64,000 nucleotides of DNA, taken from NCBI GenBank assembly GCA_947494695.1, contig CANLWB010000002.1:310001-374000 (forward strand), in the 5' to 3' direction. Source of the DNA: an uncultured Flavobacteriaceae bacterium. Its GTDB lineage: Bacteria; Bacteroidota; Bacteroidia; Flavobacteriales; Flavobacteriaceae. The notes under the pieces were generated by a model. That model saw only the letters and a list, made by a program, of their open reading frames with translations. It had not been told where the DNA came from and searched no databases. Positions 17,076-26,237 of this stretch are shown here, in pieces. Numbering within the stretch: position 1 is the stretch's first letter; the number at the start of each line of letters is the position of its first letter. The translations under genes were made by a program, and so were the position numbers.

Positions 17076-19631
17076 TTATTTTTTGATAAATCTTTTGGTA
17101 GTTGCCAACCTATTAGATATAAACTTTATAAAATACATACCAGACATAAGTTTCGACGTATCAACAGTATGAGATCCCTTACCAGGGTTTACCTTCTTAA
17201 TAAGCGCTCCTGTAGATGAATATATTGTAACTTCATCAAAACTACCCTCTAAAATATCAATAGTTAATCTTGAATCTGCTGGAACTGGGTGTATGTTGAT
17301 GTTGTTGTCCACGACCTGATTAAATGTTTTTAATGCTTCTTTATTCGTTTTAGTAAAAGTTCCTGTTCCCAGATTAACTGTATAATCTTCTACTTCTCCC
17401 CAGGTGAAATTTTCGCAAGAGGTTGGTATTGAGTTATACTTCATTGAAACTCGCATTCTAACCGAAGTCTTAGACGTTCCTGTAGGGATAGCAAAAGTCC
17501 CGCTATTGGTAACATCCCTTGATGGTGCTTTAGACCACACTAATTCACCGGAATCATCAAAACTTCCATTATTATTATAGTCAATCCAAACAGCATAACC
17601 TTCAGGATATATAGTCCCTGTCCAGGTTGGTGTAACAGATATCGTGTATGATGAACCTTCATTTAGATCTGTTGAGATGGAAGTGAAGTCCGAATAAAAT
17701 TGTGCATCGGAAGTATTGAAGATCGAGTTTAACTGAACGGTGCTAATATATTCGTCGTTCACGTTTGAACTTGAAGAATCACAATAAACAATTTCACCTT
17801 CTATTGTCGTAAACGTAACAGTGGCACTGCCAGAAACATTTCCCGCGGCATCTTGAGCGGTCACAGAAGCAACATATGTAGTTAAAGGGGAAAGTCCTGT
17901 AACATTTGTAGTAGGAGTTGTTGACGTACCAGCGGGATTACCATCTATAGTAACATTATAAAGCGTTACCCCTATATTATCGGTTGATGCCGTCCAGCTA
18001 AGTGTTGATCCACTGGAAGTAATATTACTTACAACTAAATCTGTTGGGTCTGTTGGTGCTTCAAAATCAGGAACGCCAGGTTCAATTTGAAACTTTCCAA
18101 CAACACCTTTTCTGCCATCGTTCATATACTCATTAATAAACCAAAATGAAGAATCATCAGACGGGTCTACATCAATCTTACTATAATCACCATATCGAAG
18201 CCCGGGTATATTAGCGTTTCCATTAGCAATAACCTGCTCTGCGCTAGTCATTGTTCCTAGGGGGTCAGAGCTTAGTCTTCCGGTAAAATACGAGCTAACT
18301 CTAACCGTTGTAGGTGTTGAAGGCCCAGACATAGCCGTATATCCCATACCTATGTTTCCTTGTCCGTCCATGGCCAAACTTGCATGCCACGCATGTTTTC
18401 CATCTGGAGAGGTATACGTACCTTCTTGGTATAATGTCCAGGGCTGATTATCCCCAGTTTGACGAAACTCGTACCAACGTATTCCTGCCAATTCACCTGC
18501 ACTAGCATCTGTGTCAACCACAAAATTAAATAAGGCCGAATTATGCGTAGGGAATTTTCTAAACTGCGCTTGATTCATAATAGTTGCTTGTAACGCATCA
18601 ATAGGAATGCCTCCTCCAGGTTGGGTTAAATTAGAGAAGCTTCCATTATCAAAAACACCAATAAAAGGTGTTGTATTGATTTCCACCGGGCTCGAAATTG
18701 TTGAGTTTGCGGGAGTCGTCCAATCGACATCGGCAGTCCAAATTTTAACATGATCCTGTGATACTCCAGCCCAGGCATCGTCTTGTAAATAAACTATTGT
18801 AGCACCTCCTGGAGCGGGTAAATTACCATCGGTAACACTGAGTACCTGTGGACTAAAAAAGCCACTGGTTACAATCCCAGGAAGGTCAAATCCGAGAATT
18901 TGCGCTCCAGAACCTCCGGTTAACATCACATCTCTTTCCAATACCCAAAGCTTGTCTGCGCTTGAAGTATTATCTGTGAGATAGTACCCATCACTCCAGA
19001 CAGATAGTTTCTGGTAATCATCTATGGCCGGAATATTGTACACAAACCATCCGGAGGTTAGTGGGTCTGGGCCATCTGAAACGGCTACTTGAGCTCCAGA
19101 TCCCAGAAAGGAAAGTACCCATCTGTCTGCCGCATTGTCGTAGGATGCCGTAAGATCGCAACACCCGCCCGAAGGGAAAATAGCGGGATTAGGAGCTGTT
19201 TCGCCTAACAACTCGTTTCCTAATTTATCAAAAATCATAAACCCGGTATTATAAACCACCATCACATGGTTTGGGCCTACCGCTAAGGAAGGGTCGGTAG
19301 GTGAAGAGTTTGATGAGTAGGTGTCAAAAACAAGGCTTGCAGGAGATCTTTGTACACTTTGTTCCTCTTCATGCCTGTTTCTAATAAAATAATCGTTTGC
19401 CGTTTGAGGGTCTTTACCTGAAATAATTTGACTTCCTAAGGATCTTTTATCTTTGGCTTCTCTAACAGTGTTATCGGGTGGTACGAGATCATTGGGTCTT
19501 GATAACATGGAAGGAACGTGTTCTACAGAGGATATTTTTCCCTGATAAGTAGCTTTGGTTGAACCTTGTTGAGAATACGCCATTAAAGACATAACGAACA
19601 ATAGGGGTAATAGTAGGTTTTTGTGTTTCAT
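17076..19631 (-). CDS. Large secreted protein with Fn3, GEVED and type IX sorting domains
   Basis: The 851-residue product has a signal peptide (residues 1-20, ending AYSQQ). The region from about 85 to 515 is a conserved block of unknown fold beginning VFDTYSSNSSPTDPSLAVGPNHVMVVY. A fibronectin type III domain follows at about 520-607 (APTDPTDLVVSNITSSGSTL). The next domain contains WGEVEDYTV (GEVED domain, residue ~743). The last ~75 residues are a T9SS type A sorting domain (INIHPVPADSRLTI through KRFIKK). It should cross the outer membrane by the type IX system and stay on the surface or be released. No catalytic motif is visible; adhesion or polymer binding is possible but unproven. Confidence 0.85.
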   Translation of the reverse strand: MKHKNLLLPLLFVMSLMAYSQQGSTKATYQGKISSVEHVPSMLSRPNDLVPPDNTVREAKDKRSLGSQIISGKDPQTANDYFIRNRHEEEQSVQRSPASLVFDTYSSNSSPTDPSLAVGPNHVMVVYNTGFMIFDKLGNELLGETAPNPAIFPSGGCCDLTASYDNAADRWVLSFLGSGAQVAVSDGPDPLTSGWFVYNIPAIDDYQKLSVWSDGYYLTDNTSSADKLWVLERDVMLTGGSGAQILGFDLPGIVTSGFFSPQVLSVTDGNLPAPGGATIVYLQDDAWAGVSQDHVKIWTADVDWTTPANSTISSPVEINTTPFIGVFDNGSFSNLTQPGGGIPIDALQATIMNQAQFRKFPTHNSALFNFVVDTDASAGELAGIRWYEFRQTGDNQPWTLYQEGTYTSPDGKHAWHASLAMDGQGNIGMGYTAMSGPSTPTTVRVSSYFTGRLSSDPLGTMTSAEQVIANGNANIPGLRYGDYSKIDVDPSDDSSFWFINEYMNDGRKGVVGKFQIEPGVPDFEAPTDPTDLVVSNITSSGSTLSWTASTDNIGVTLYNVTIDGNPAGTSTTPTTNVTGLSPLTTYVASVTAQDAAGNVSGSATVTFTTIEGEIVYCDSSSSNVNDEYISTVQLNSIFNTSDAQFYSDFTSISTDLNEGSSYTISVTPTWTGTIYPEGYAVWIDYNNNGSFDDSGELVWSKAPSRDVTNSGTFAIPTGTSKTSVRMRVSMKYNSIPTSCENFTWGEVEDYTVNLGTGTFTKTNKEALKTFNQVVDNNINIHPVPADSRLTIDILEGSFDEVTIYSSTGALIKKVNPGKGSHTVDTSKLMSGMYFIKFISNRLATTKRFIKK

Positions 19632-20130
19632 TTTTGGTTTGTTTTTTTGGGTTAAATGGTAAAGGCTACATATCTGTAATATGTCCTAACCGTTCTCTTA
19701 CCTATTCCTTTATGGAATGGCATTTGGCTCACATAGTTATTAGTGTATGTGTTTCTGCATAATCAATCTTTTTGAATCATCTCCCCTTTGATGACCATGA
19801 TCGATTAGCACCCTATTAAAGTTAAACCAATTTCGTTTTTGTCTTGCAACCAGAAGAGCGGCTATAATATTTTATTATAAGCCTGGTTAACCTAAGTTTG
19901 ATTGGCGGTTTAGGCGTAATTTAACAGTAAAAAGATAGATCGTTTAGAAAATTAGAAATACTAAATTCTAATAGTCTACCTCAAATGATCTATGCTAAAA
20001 TTACAGAAATATTCTGTAAGTATTTCTTTTTTAGTGTGCAGAAAAACCACAAAAATGAGTTTTAAAACCAGTTGTATTGTACAAGTATTTGGTTTTGAAA
20101 ACGTTAGTGAATTCGTGGTTTTGTCAAATA
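19632..20130. other. Non-coding stretch upstream of the type IX cargo gene
   Basis: Nothing coding is supported here. The left part must hold the minus-strand promoter and leader of the 17076-19631 gene. The right part (20041-20130) contains AAAACCAC (20044-20051), AAAACCAG and TGGTTTTG arms, and GTGGTTTT (20115-20122), a set of nested partial inverted repeats that echoes the terminator arms at 20131-20160. Short reading frames through it have no recognisable product. Confidence 0.5.
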
Positions 20131-20160
20131 AAAAAACCACAGCTAAAACTGTGGTTTTTT
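20131..20160. terminator. Strong hairpin terminator of the lipocalin-like gene
   Basis: A perfect 12-bp stem AAAAAACCACAG/CTGTGGTTTTTT flanks a 6-base loop. On the minus strand it lies 22 bases after the stop of the 20182-20700 gene. Confidence 0.88.
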
Positions 20161-20181
20161 GTTCCTGTTTATAAGTGTTTA

Positions 20182-20700
20182 TTAGAGGATTTTGTTATAA
20201 GTGAACTTAACTTTTGTTCTAACGACTTTGCTATTCACATCTGTAAAATCAAAGACATCTTCAATAAAAAAAGAAGTGTCATCATCATTAATTTCGAGTT
20301 CAATCTCTCTTAGATTGCAGAAACTTACTAGTGTTAGTCTGTTTCCTGTAAGTTTCCAGGTACCTGTTGAGGACTGTTTATTATCACAATTAGGAGCCAT
20401 TTCTCCCTGTTGGAACGTATAGTCTCTATCATTATCGAAGCTATAAGAAGCATCTCTTTCACATGCAGAGTATTGTTCAAACAAATTAGTGCTTGGGTTG
20501 TCCACGTTATCATCGGTTATATCGATTTCATCGACCGAAACGATTTCAGCTAAAACCCACTTATGAGCAAATGCGGTTTCATTGGCACTCAGTTCTCCAG
20601 TTAAGTCTTGAATACAGTTAGGAACATCATCGTCGTTACAACTAACCATTACAAGTACAATTAAGACTAAACTATGTATAAGGGCATTCTTTTTTTTCAT
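20182..20700 (-). CDS. Lipocalin-like outer lipoprotein
   Basis: The 172-residue precursor has a lipoprotein signal ending VMVSC at about residue 21, followed by an acidic NDDD stretch, which in Bacteroidota often marks export to the outer membrane or surface. The mature part has alternating strands (HKWVLAEIVSV, DRDYTFQQGEM, STGTWKLTGNRLTLVSF) characteristic of lipocalin-like domains in this phylum. The ligand is unknown. It is monocistronic, reading away from the cutC promoter with a 241-base divergent gap. Confidence 0.7.
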   Translation of the reverse strand: MKKKNALIHSLVLIVLVMVSCNDDDVPNCIQDLTGELSANETAFAHKWVLAEIVSVDEIDITDDNVDNPSTNLFEQYSACERDASYSFDNDRDYTFQQGEMAPNCDNKQSSTGTWKLTGNRLTLVSFCNLREIELEINDDDTSFFIEDVFDFTDVNSKVVRTKVKFTYNKIL

Positions 20701-20867
20701 GTTGAATAATTTTAAGGTTTAATGTATTAGATGCAGAATGTTAGGAATAGTTGCGTAGGATTTTAGGTTGTTTTGGAATGAGATACACATAGTTTATCTG
20801 TAACTAACTGGTTTTTAGAAATGTAAAGACATTTATATTGTAGTCCAATTTTTACTCGTCTTTTCAG

Positions 20868-20921
20868 GGCTGTTGTTGGTCGATAACTTTAATAAAAGTA
20901 GTTAGATTTGTTTTAATTTTA
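20868..20921 (+). promoter_or_regulatory. PUL promoter box copy 1 (upstream of cutC)
   Basis: GGCTGTTGTTGGTCGATAA (20868-20886) is followed after 30 bases by TAATTTTA (20914-20921), a TAnnTTT-type -7 element. The start codon of cutC lies 20 bases further. The same pair of elements with the same spacing recurs five more times in the N-glycan locus. The box sits near -50, where an activator would bind (inference). Confidence 0.75.
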
Positions 20922-20941
20922 TCGATTACAAACTAGTAACT

Positions 20942-21571
20942 ATGGCTTTTCTTAAAGAAGCATGTGTAGAAGGTTTAAATCAGGCCTTAAATGCTCAAGA
21001 ATTAGGAGCAGATAGAATAGAACTTTGCGCTAATCTGGATGTGGGGGGTACAACACCTTCTACCAGTGTTATAAAGGCAGTCTTAGCGCATGTTCAAATA
21101 CCTGTAAGAGTTATAATTCGACCTCGGGGAGGTGATTTTGTCTATTTAGAAGACGAGTTAGCCCTCATGGAAGATCAAATAATGACTTGTAAGGCATTGG
21201 GAGCAGAAGGTGTTGTTTTTGGTGTGTTGAATAAGAATAATACGATGGATATAAAAGCAACCGAAAGATTAATTTCCGCGGCCTTACCTTTAAAAATCAC
21301 CATACATAAAGCCGTAGATGAAACACCAGATATCTATGAAGCCCTAAAAACGTTGGAATCCTTAGGCCAAAACTTAACCCTGTTAACTTCGGGAGGAGCG
21401 ATCACAGCTGAGAAAGGAAAACATGTTTTAAAACGATTGGTGGCGTTGGCTGGCAATGCCATCGAGATCCTTCCAGCGGGAAAAATAGATACAGAAAATA
21501 TACAAGCGTTACACGAATATATCGCAGCGACGTCCTATCATGGTAAGCGCATTGTTGGAAAACTCGATTAA
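20942..21571 (+). CDS. cutC: CutC family TIM-barrel protein
   Basis: The 209-residue protein shows CutC hallmarks: LKEACVEGLNQALNAQELGADRIELC at the N terminus, VRVIIRPRGGDFVY, GAEGVVFGVL, ITIHKAVDETP and LTSGG. The name comes from a copper-homeostasis phenotype in E. coli, but the biochemical function of the family is unsettled. Here it is the first gene behind a PUL-specific promoter box and its stop is 3 bases before a GH92 mannosidase gene, so it is expressed with the N-glycan genes. That argues for a role in glycan catabolism rather than copper handling (inference). No copper genes are nearby. Confidence 0.85.
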   Translation: MAFLKEACVEGLNQALNAQELGADRIELCANLDVGGTTPSTSVIKAVLAHVQIPVRVIIRPRGGDFVYLEDELALMEDQIMTCKALGAEGVVFGVLNKNNTMDIKATERLISAALPLKITIHKAVDETPDIYEALKTLESLGQNLTLLTSGGAITAEKGKHVLKRLVALAGNAIEILPAGKIDTENIQALHEYIAATSYHGKRIVGKLD

Positions 21572-21574
21572 ACT

Positions 21575-24500
21575 ATGAAAAAAACAATTGTACTCTTGTG
21601 GATGTTATTCATGGTGCTTTCTTGTCAAAAGAAATCCCTTTTAAATCTCACGAACTATGTAGACCCTATGATTGGAACCTCTGCTCATGGTCACACATTT
21701 CCAGGAGCCACGACACCATTTGGAGCCATACAGTTAAGTCCGTCGAATGATTTTAAGTCCTGGGATTGGTGTTCGGGGTATCATTATTCCGATTCCATTA
21801 TTAAAGGGTTTGCACATAATCATATTAGCGGTGCTGGTCTGTCGGGTTTAGGAGATATTCTGCTAATGCCAACTATGGGTAAGCAAACAACGAAGTCCGG
21901 ATCAGACGAGCTTGTAGACGCTAGTTATCGCTCTCGTTTTTCTCATAACACTGAACATGCCAGAGCAGGATATTATTCGGTAATCCTGGACGATTATAAT
22001 ATTAATGTCGAATTAACAGCAACACCTCGTACCGGTTTTCATAGATATACGTTCAATAATTCGGGAGTTACAAATATTGTTATAGATCCTACACATGGGG
22101 TTATGGAGCGCTCCACAGAAACTAGCATTGAGGTAATCTCGAATTCAGAAATACGCGGCTACAAACGTACTGGTGGTGGAGATAAAAGTCGGTACGCCTA
22201 TTTTAGTGCTAAGTTCTCAAAGCCTTTTCAAAAGGCTATTATAACAAATAATGACGACGATACAGAGGCAGATAAGTTAACGGCAATTAAAGCTAAAAGC
22301 TATGCGTCCTTTCATGTTGAAAAAGGGGAGCAAATTGAAGTATTGGTAACGATATCACCTATAGATTACGATGGTGTAGATAAAAATTTTGTTGCCGAGG
22401 CCAAAGGGAAATCATTTGATGATGTTTTAAAAGAGACTACCGATGCCTGGAATAGCGTATTAAATAAAATTGTGATTAGTGAGTCGAGTTCAGATGCTAA
22501 GAAAAGAACGTTTTACACGGCTATGTATCATACATTTATTTCACCTAACATCATTTCAGATGTTGATGGGCGCTATGCTGTTGAAGGTAAATCATATAAA
22601 TACGAGGGAACTCAGTTTAGTAATTATTCAACCTGGGACACTTATAGAGCCCTTCATCCTTTGTTGACTATTATAGAGCAAAAAGAAACGTCTAAGATGG
22701 TTAATAGCTTAGTGTCAAGAGGCACTCAGGCCGGCATTGGTCAACCTGTTTGGGAGCTTATGGGTTTTGATAATGCCTGTATGATAGGCTACACGACGTC
22801 CTCGGTAATAGGAGATGCTGTATTAAAAGACATTGAAGGGATTGATTATGAGGCGGCATTTAATGCCATGTATACATCGGCTTTTGATTTAACGAAACAC
22901 AGTGCCGTGTATGATGTAAGCGGATTGGAAGATTATATAAATTATGGCTACGTAACTGCAGAAACTGGAAGCTCTGTATCAAAAACCACAGAATATAATT
23001 ACCATGATTATGTTATTGCTCGCGTTGCCGAAAAATTAGGAAAAACAAAAGAAGCTCAGGAATTTCAAAAACGAAGCATAGGGTATCGAAATTTGTTTAG
23101 TTCGAAAGACGGGTATTTGTATCCGGTTTACAGTAATGGTACCATGCGCAATTTGGATTTAACAACCTGGGATGAACTCATTCCTAATTATGTTTCGGGG
23201 AATATTTGGGCCTATTCCGGGTATACCCCACACGATATGGCCGGAATTATTCAATTACATGGAGGAAAAGATAAGTATGCTGCCTGGTTAGATAAAGTTT
23301 TTACAGATACGACACAGGTAGGCGGTTCGCAGCATGTTGATATTTCGGGGTTTATTGGTAAGTATGGTCATGGTGATGAGCCGGGGCATCAAATGCCTTA
23401 TCTGTATAACTATGTTGGACAGCCTTGGAAGGGGCAAAAACTTGTAAATGAAGTGGTAACTACCATGTATTCCGATAAACCTGATGGATTAATTAATAAT
23501 GAGGATTTAGGTCAGATGTCCGCCTGGTATGTTTTTAGTACGTTAGGGTTTTATCCCGTCGCCCCAGCAAGTCTGAATTATCAAATCGGAGCGCCATATC
23601 ATGAAAATGCGACCATAAACCTGGAAAATGGTCATACATTTACCGTAAAAGCCATCAATTTAAGTGAGGATAATTTTTATGTGCAATCCGTAAAACTTAA
23701 CGGGGAAGCATATCATAAGACCTTTATAACCCACGATACCATCATGCAGGGAGGCGTATTAGAGTTCACTATGGGAGGTGCGCCCAATAAAGAATGGGGA
23801 CGCTTGGATGACAGCCAATCTATAGGAGCGGTTTCTAAAGAAAAACCAGAAATCTTGGTTAAAGCCACCAAATCACCTTATGATGAGAACAGTGCATTCT
23901 TCTTTACTAAACAGCATATAGCAATTTTAAAAAGCAAAGATCCCGAAGCTGAGATATACTATACAACAGATGGAACCGAACCCACATTACAAGCTCGTAA
24001 ATATGAATCTCCTTTAGAAATTAAAGAAAATTGTATATTGAAAGCAATTGCTGTAAAATCGGGGCTACGAGTTAGTAAAGTTTATGAAAAGCCCATTTTC
24101 AAAAGTGTGTTTCCATTGTTAAAGACCGGATATCCAAAAATTATAATGAACAGCTGGGCAGACCCAAACTATGGGAAATCTGACGGGCGTATGCTCATAG
24201 ATGAAATAACCGGTTCAAAAAGCTATGGTGATGGAAAATGGACAGGAATGAAACAAGATTTCGATGTAGACATCGACTTGGGGCAAAACCAAATGATTGA
24301 ATATGTCTCAGTAGGAATTTTAACCGATACGGGATCGTGGATATTCCCCGCAAAGTCTATTGAAATCTATGGAGGAGCCTCAGAGCAAAATTTAAAACGT
24401 ATTGGACACACAATTATTTCTGCAAAAGATAGTTATTCAAAGGAAGTGAATCGTCGCGTTATAGATTTAAAGAGAGGGCGTTATAAATATTTGAAAGTGA

Positions 24501-24589
24501 AAATAAATTCATTTGGCGTCGCCCCAGAATGGCATGGCGGTTCTGGAAATGCAGTATGGTTGTTTTTAGATGAGATTATGGTGTATTAA
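21575..24589 (+). CDS. GH92 alpha-mannosidase with C-terminal accessory domains
   Basis: The 1004-residue lipoprotein (MVLSC lipobox near residue 17) begins its mature part with NYVDPMIGTSAHGHTFPGATTPFG, the GH92 N-terminal signature. The catalytic domain (about 25-740) has HGDEPGHQ with the predicted acid Glu602 and NNEDLGQMSAWYVFSTLGFYPV with the base-side aspartate. GH92 enzymes are calcium-dependent exo-alpha-mannosidases acting with inversion. Two accessory parts follow: a chitobiase/hexosaminidase C-terminal-like domain at about 775-840 (AEIYYTTDGTEPT) and a discoidin-like module at about 850-1004. It is coupled to cutC (3-base gap). The linkage cleaved (alpha-1,2, 1,3 or 1,6) cannot be read from motifs alone. 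Confidence 0.93.
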   Translation: MKKTIVLLWMLFMVLSCQKKSLLNLTNYVDPMIGTSAHGHTFPGATTPFGAIQLSPSNDFKSWDWCSGYHYSDSIIKGFAHNHISGAGLSGLGDILLMPTMGKQTTKSGSDELVDASYRSRFSHNTEHARAGYYSVILDDYNINVELTATPRTGFHRYTFNNSGVTNIVIDPTHGVMERSTETSIEVISNSEIRGYKRTGGGDKSRYAYFSAKFSKPFQKAIITNNDDDTEADKLTAIKAKSYASFHVEKGEQIEVLVTISPIDYDGVDKNFVAEAKGKSFDDVLKETTDAWNSVLNKIVISESSSDAKKRTFYTAMYHTFISPNIISDVDGRYAVEGKSYKYEGTQFSNYSTWDTYRALHPLLTIIEQKETSKMVNSLVSRGTQAGIGQPVWELMGFDNACMIGYTTSSVIGDAVLKDIEGIDYEAAFNAMYTSAFDLTKHSAVYDVSGLEDYINYGYVTAETGSSVSKTTEYNYHDYVIARVAEKLGKTKEAQEFQKRSIGYRNLFSSKDGYLYPVYSNGTMRNLDLTTWDELIPNYVSGNIWAYSGYTPHDMAGIIQLHGGKDKYAAWLDKVFTDTTQVGGSQHVDISGFIGKYGHGDEPGHQMPYLYNYVGQPWKGQKLVNEVVTTMYSDKPDGLINNEDLGQMSAWYVFSTLGFYPVAPASLNYQIGAPYHENATINLENGHTFTVKAINLSEDNFYVQSVKLNGEAYHKTFITHDTIMQGGVLEFTMGGAPNKEWGRLDDSQSIGAVSKEKPEILVKATKSPYDENSAFFFTKQHIAILKSKDPEAEIYYTTDGTEPTLQARKYESPLEIKENCILKAIAVKSGLRVSKVYEKPIFKSVFPLLKTGYPKIIMNSWADPNYGKSDGRMLIDEITGSKSYGDGKWTGMKQDFDVDIDLGQNQMIEYVSVGILTDTGSWIFPAKSIEIYGGASEQNLKRIGHTIISAKDSYSKEVNRRVIDLKRGRYKYLKVKINSFGVAPEWHGGSGNAVWLFLDEIMVY

Positions 24590-24677
24590 AATCACGCATA
24601 AATTCGGGAAAATTTGCTAAGAATTTATTTCTAGCATTAGAACATGTTCCTTAATAAACGAACTTAAAGGGATATAC

Positions 24678-26021
24678 ATGAAACACATTATTTTTTTTGC
24701 CGTTGTGGCATCTATTGGAGGCTTTTTGTTTGGTTTTGATACAGCCGTTGTTTCCGGAACTACAGATTTAATAAAAAATCAATACGGATTAGACGATGTA
24801 CTGTTAGGTTGGTATGTAAGTTCTGGGTTGGCAGGTTGCGTTCTTGGTGTAATAATTGCTGGGTTTTTAAGTGATGGATTTGGAAGAAAAAAGGCATTAA
24901 TGGGGAGTGCCATTTTGTTTTGCTTATCCGCTATTGGTTGTGCCATTACAGGGACGTTTACCTTACTGGTCATTTCACGGCTTGTTGGTGGTGTTGGAGT
25001 TGGTATAGCCTCTGTATTATCACCCATGTATATATCTGAGATTTCACCCCAAAATAAAAGAGGAATGTTAACCTCATTGTACCAGTTGGCCATTACAGCA
25101 GGAATTTTAATAGCGTTTTTATCCAATGCATATATTCAGAATTTTGCACTAAATAATAGTTCCGGGGTTGGGCTGGTGGATCAAGTATTTGTTACAGAAC
25201 AGTGGCGAGGTATGTTGGGGATTGAAACTATTCCGGCATTGCTGTTCTTTATTTTGCTCACCTTCATTCCTGCTACTCCAAGGTGGTTAGAATCCCGAGG
25301 AAGAATGGATGAGGCCAATGTTATAATTAATAAATATAACATAGATACTTCTATAGATGGCCCGCAGGGTAATAGTGAAAAACAGGTGAAAAAATACTTT
25401 TCGAATAAAGGTGTTCGTATGGCTATTATTGCGGGAACCGTACTGGCTGTTTTAACTCAAACCAGTGGTATTAATGCCATTATGTATTATGGCAACAGTA
25501 TTTTGTCTTCGGGTGGTGCCGATACCAATATGGCGTTTAAAGGGCAAGTACTTATAGGTGTAATCAATGTGTTGTTTACATTTATAGCCGTTTTTACAAT
25601 TGACAGGGTTGGTCGTAAAAAGTTATTGTATACTGGCGTTACAGTATTGGTGATATCTCTGTTTATGGTTGGTCTCATGTTTAGGCTCAATGCAGCTATG
25701 GAGCTAAAAATGTTGTTTATTCTAATGTTTGTAGCTGGATTTGCATTTTCATATGGCCCGGTAATTTGGGTGCTGTTATCAGAACTGTTCCCAACCAAAA
25801 TTAGAGGAAGAGCTATGTCCATTGCTGTTTTAGCATTGTGGGTTACCAATACAGTTGTAGCACAGTTAGTGCCGTGGTTACGAAGTGAAATAAGTGAGTC
25901 TGGAATTTTCTGGTTATTCGCCGCTTTCTGTTTACCAACCTATTATATTGCTGGAAAGTATTTACCACAAACCAAAGGGAAATCCTTAGAAGAGATCGAG
26001 GAATATTGGATGACTAGGTGA
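24678..26021 (+). CDS. Sugar-porter family MFS transporter
   Basis: The 447-residue inner-membrane protein has 12 predicted helices and the sugar-porter signatures: GFLFGFDTAVVSGT in helix 1, DGFGRKKALMG after helix 2, PATPRWLESRGR after helix 6, QTSGINAIMYY in helix 7, DRVGRKKLL, and LLSELFPTKIRGRAMS after helix 10. Members are proton-coupled hexose importers (xylose, glucose, galactose, arabinose). Placement between GH92 and GH47 suggests uptake of mannose released in the periplasm. It is 88 bases downstream of the GH92 gene in the same direction, and a new promoter box follows. Confidence 0.9.
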   Translation: MKHIIFFAVVASIGGFLFGFDTAVVSGTTDLIKNQYGLDDVLLGWYVSSGLAGCVLGVIIAGFLSDGFGRKKALMGSAILFCLSAIGCAITGTFTLLVISRLVGGVGVGIASVLSPMYISEISPQNKRGMLTSLYQLAITAGILIAFLSNAYIQNFALNNSSGVGLVDQVFVTEQWRGMLGIETIPALLFFILLTFIPATPRWLESRGRMDEANVIINKYNIDTSIDGPQGNSEKQVKKYFSNKGVRMAIIAGTVLAVLTQTSGINAIMYYGNSILSSGGADTNMAFKGQVLIGVINVLFTFIAVFTIDRVGRKKLLYTGVTVLVISLFMVGLMFRLNAAMELKMLFILMFVAGFAFSYGPVIWVLLSELFPTKIRGRAMSIAVLALWVTNTVVAQLVPWLRSEISESGIFWLFAAFCLPTYYIAGKYLPQTKGKSLEEIEEYWMTR

Positions 26022-26143
26022 CTTATAAAAGTGTTAAACTAAACATAGAGTTTTTAAAAAAAGGTACACATTCATATGGGGAAATTCTGGAGTCGGTACT
26101 ACGAGATTCAAATACCCTATTTAAACTTCATTAATGATTCGAG

Positions 26144-26196
26144 CGCTGTTGTTAGTCGAATATTTTAAATACTAAACATCTGAATATTTAAGTTTA
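26144..26196 (+). promoter_or_regulatory. PUL promoter box copy 2 (upstream of GH47)
   Basis: CGCTGTTGTTAGTCGAA (26144-26160) is followed, 29 bases after AGTCGA, by TAAGTTTA (26189-26196). The GH47 start codon is 41 bases beyond. One base of the box (A for G in TTAGTC) departs from the other copies. Confidence 0.7.
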
Positions 26197-26237
26197 TAAG
26201 ATTTTTCAAAAATCTTAATGAGATTTCAGTTTTAGAA

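Noticed and set aside
19992-20422. Plus-strand short frames upstream of and across the lipocalin-like gene
   Set aside because: They overlap a terminator and the antisense strand of a convincing lipoprotein gene, and have low-complexity composition without start-site support.
20868-20886. LacI/GntR-type palindromic operator reading of the box
   Set aside because: None of the six copies is a clear inverted repeat, so a symmetric dimer operator is not supported; the conserved part is asymmetric.
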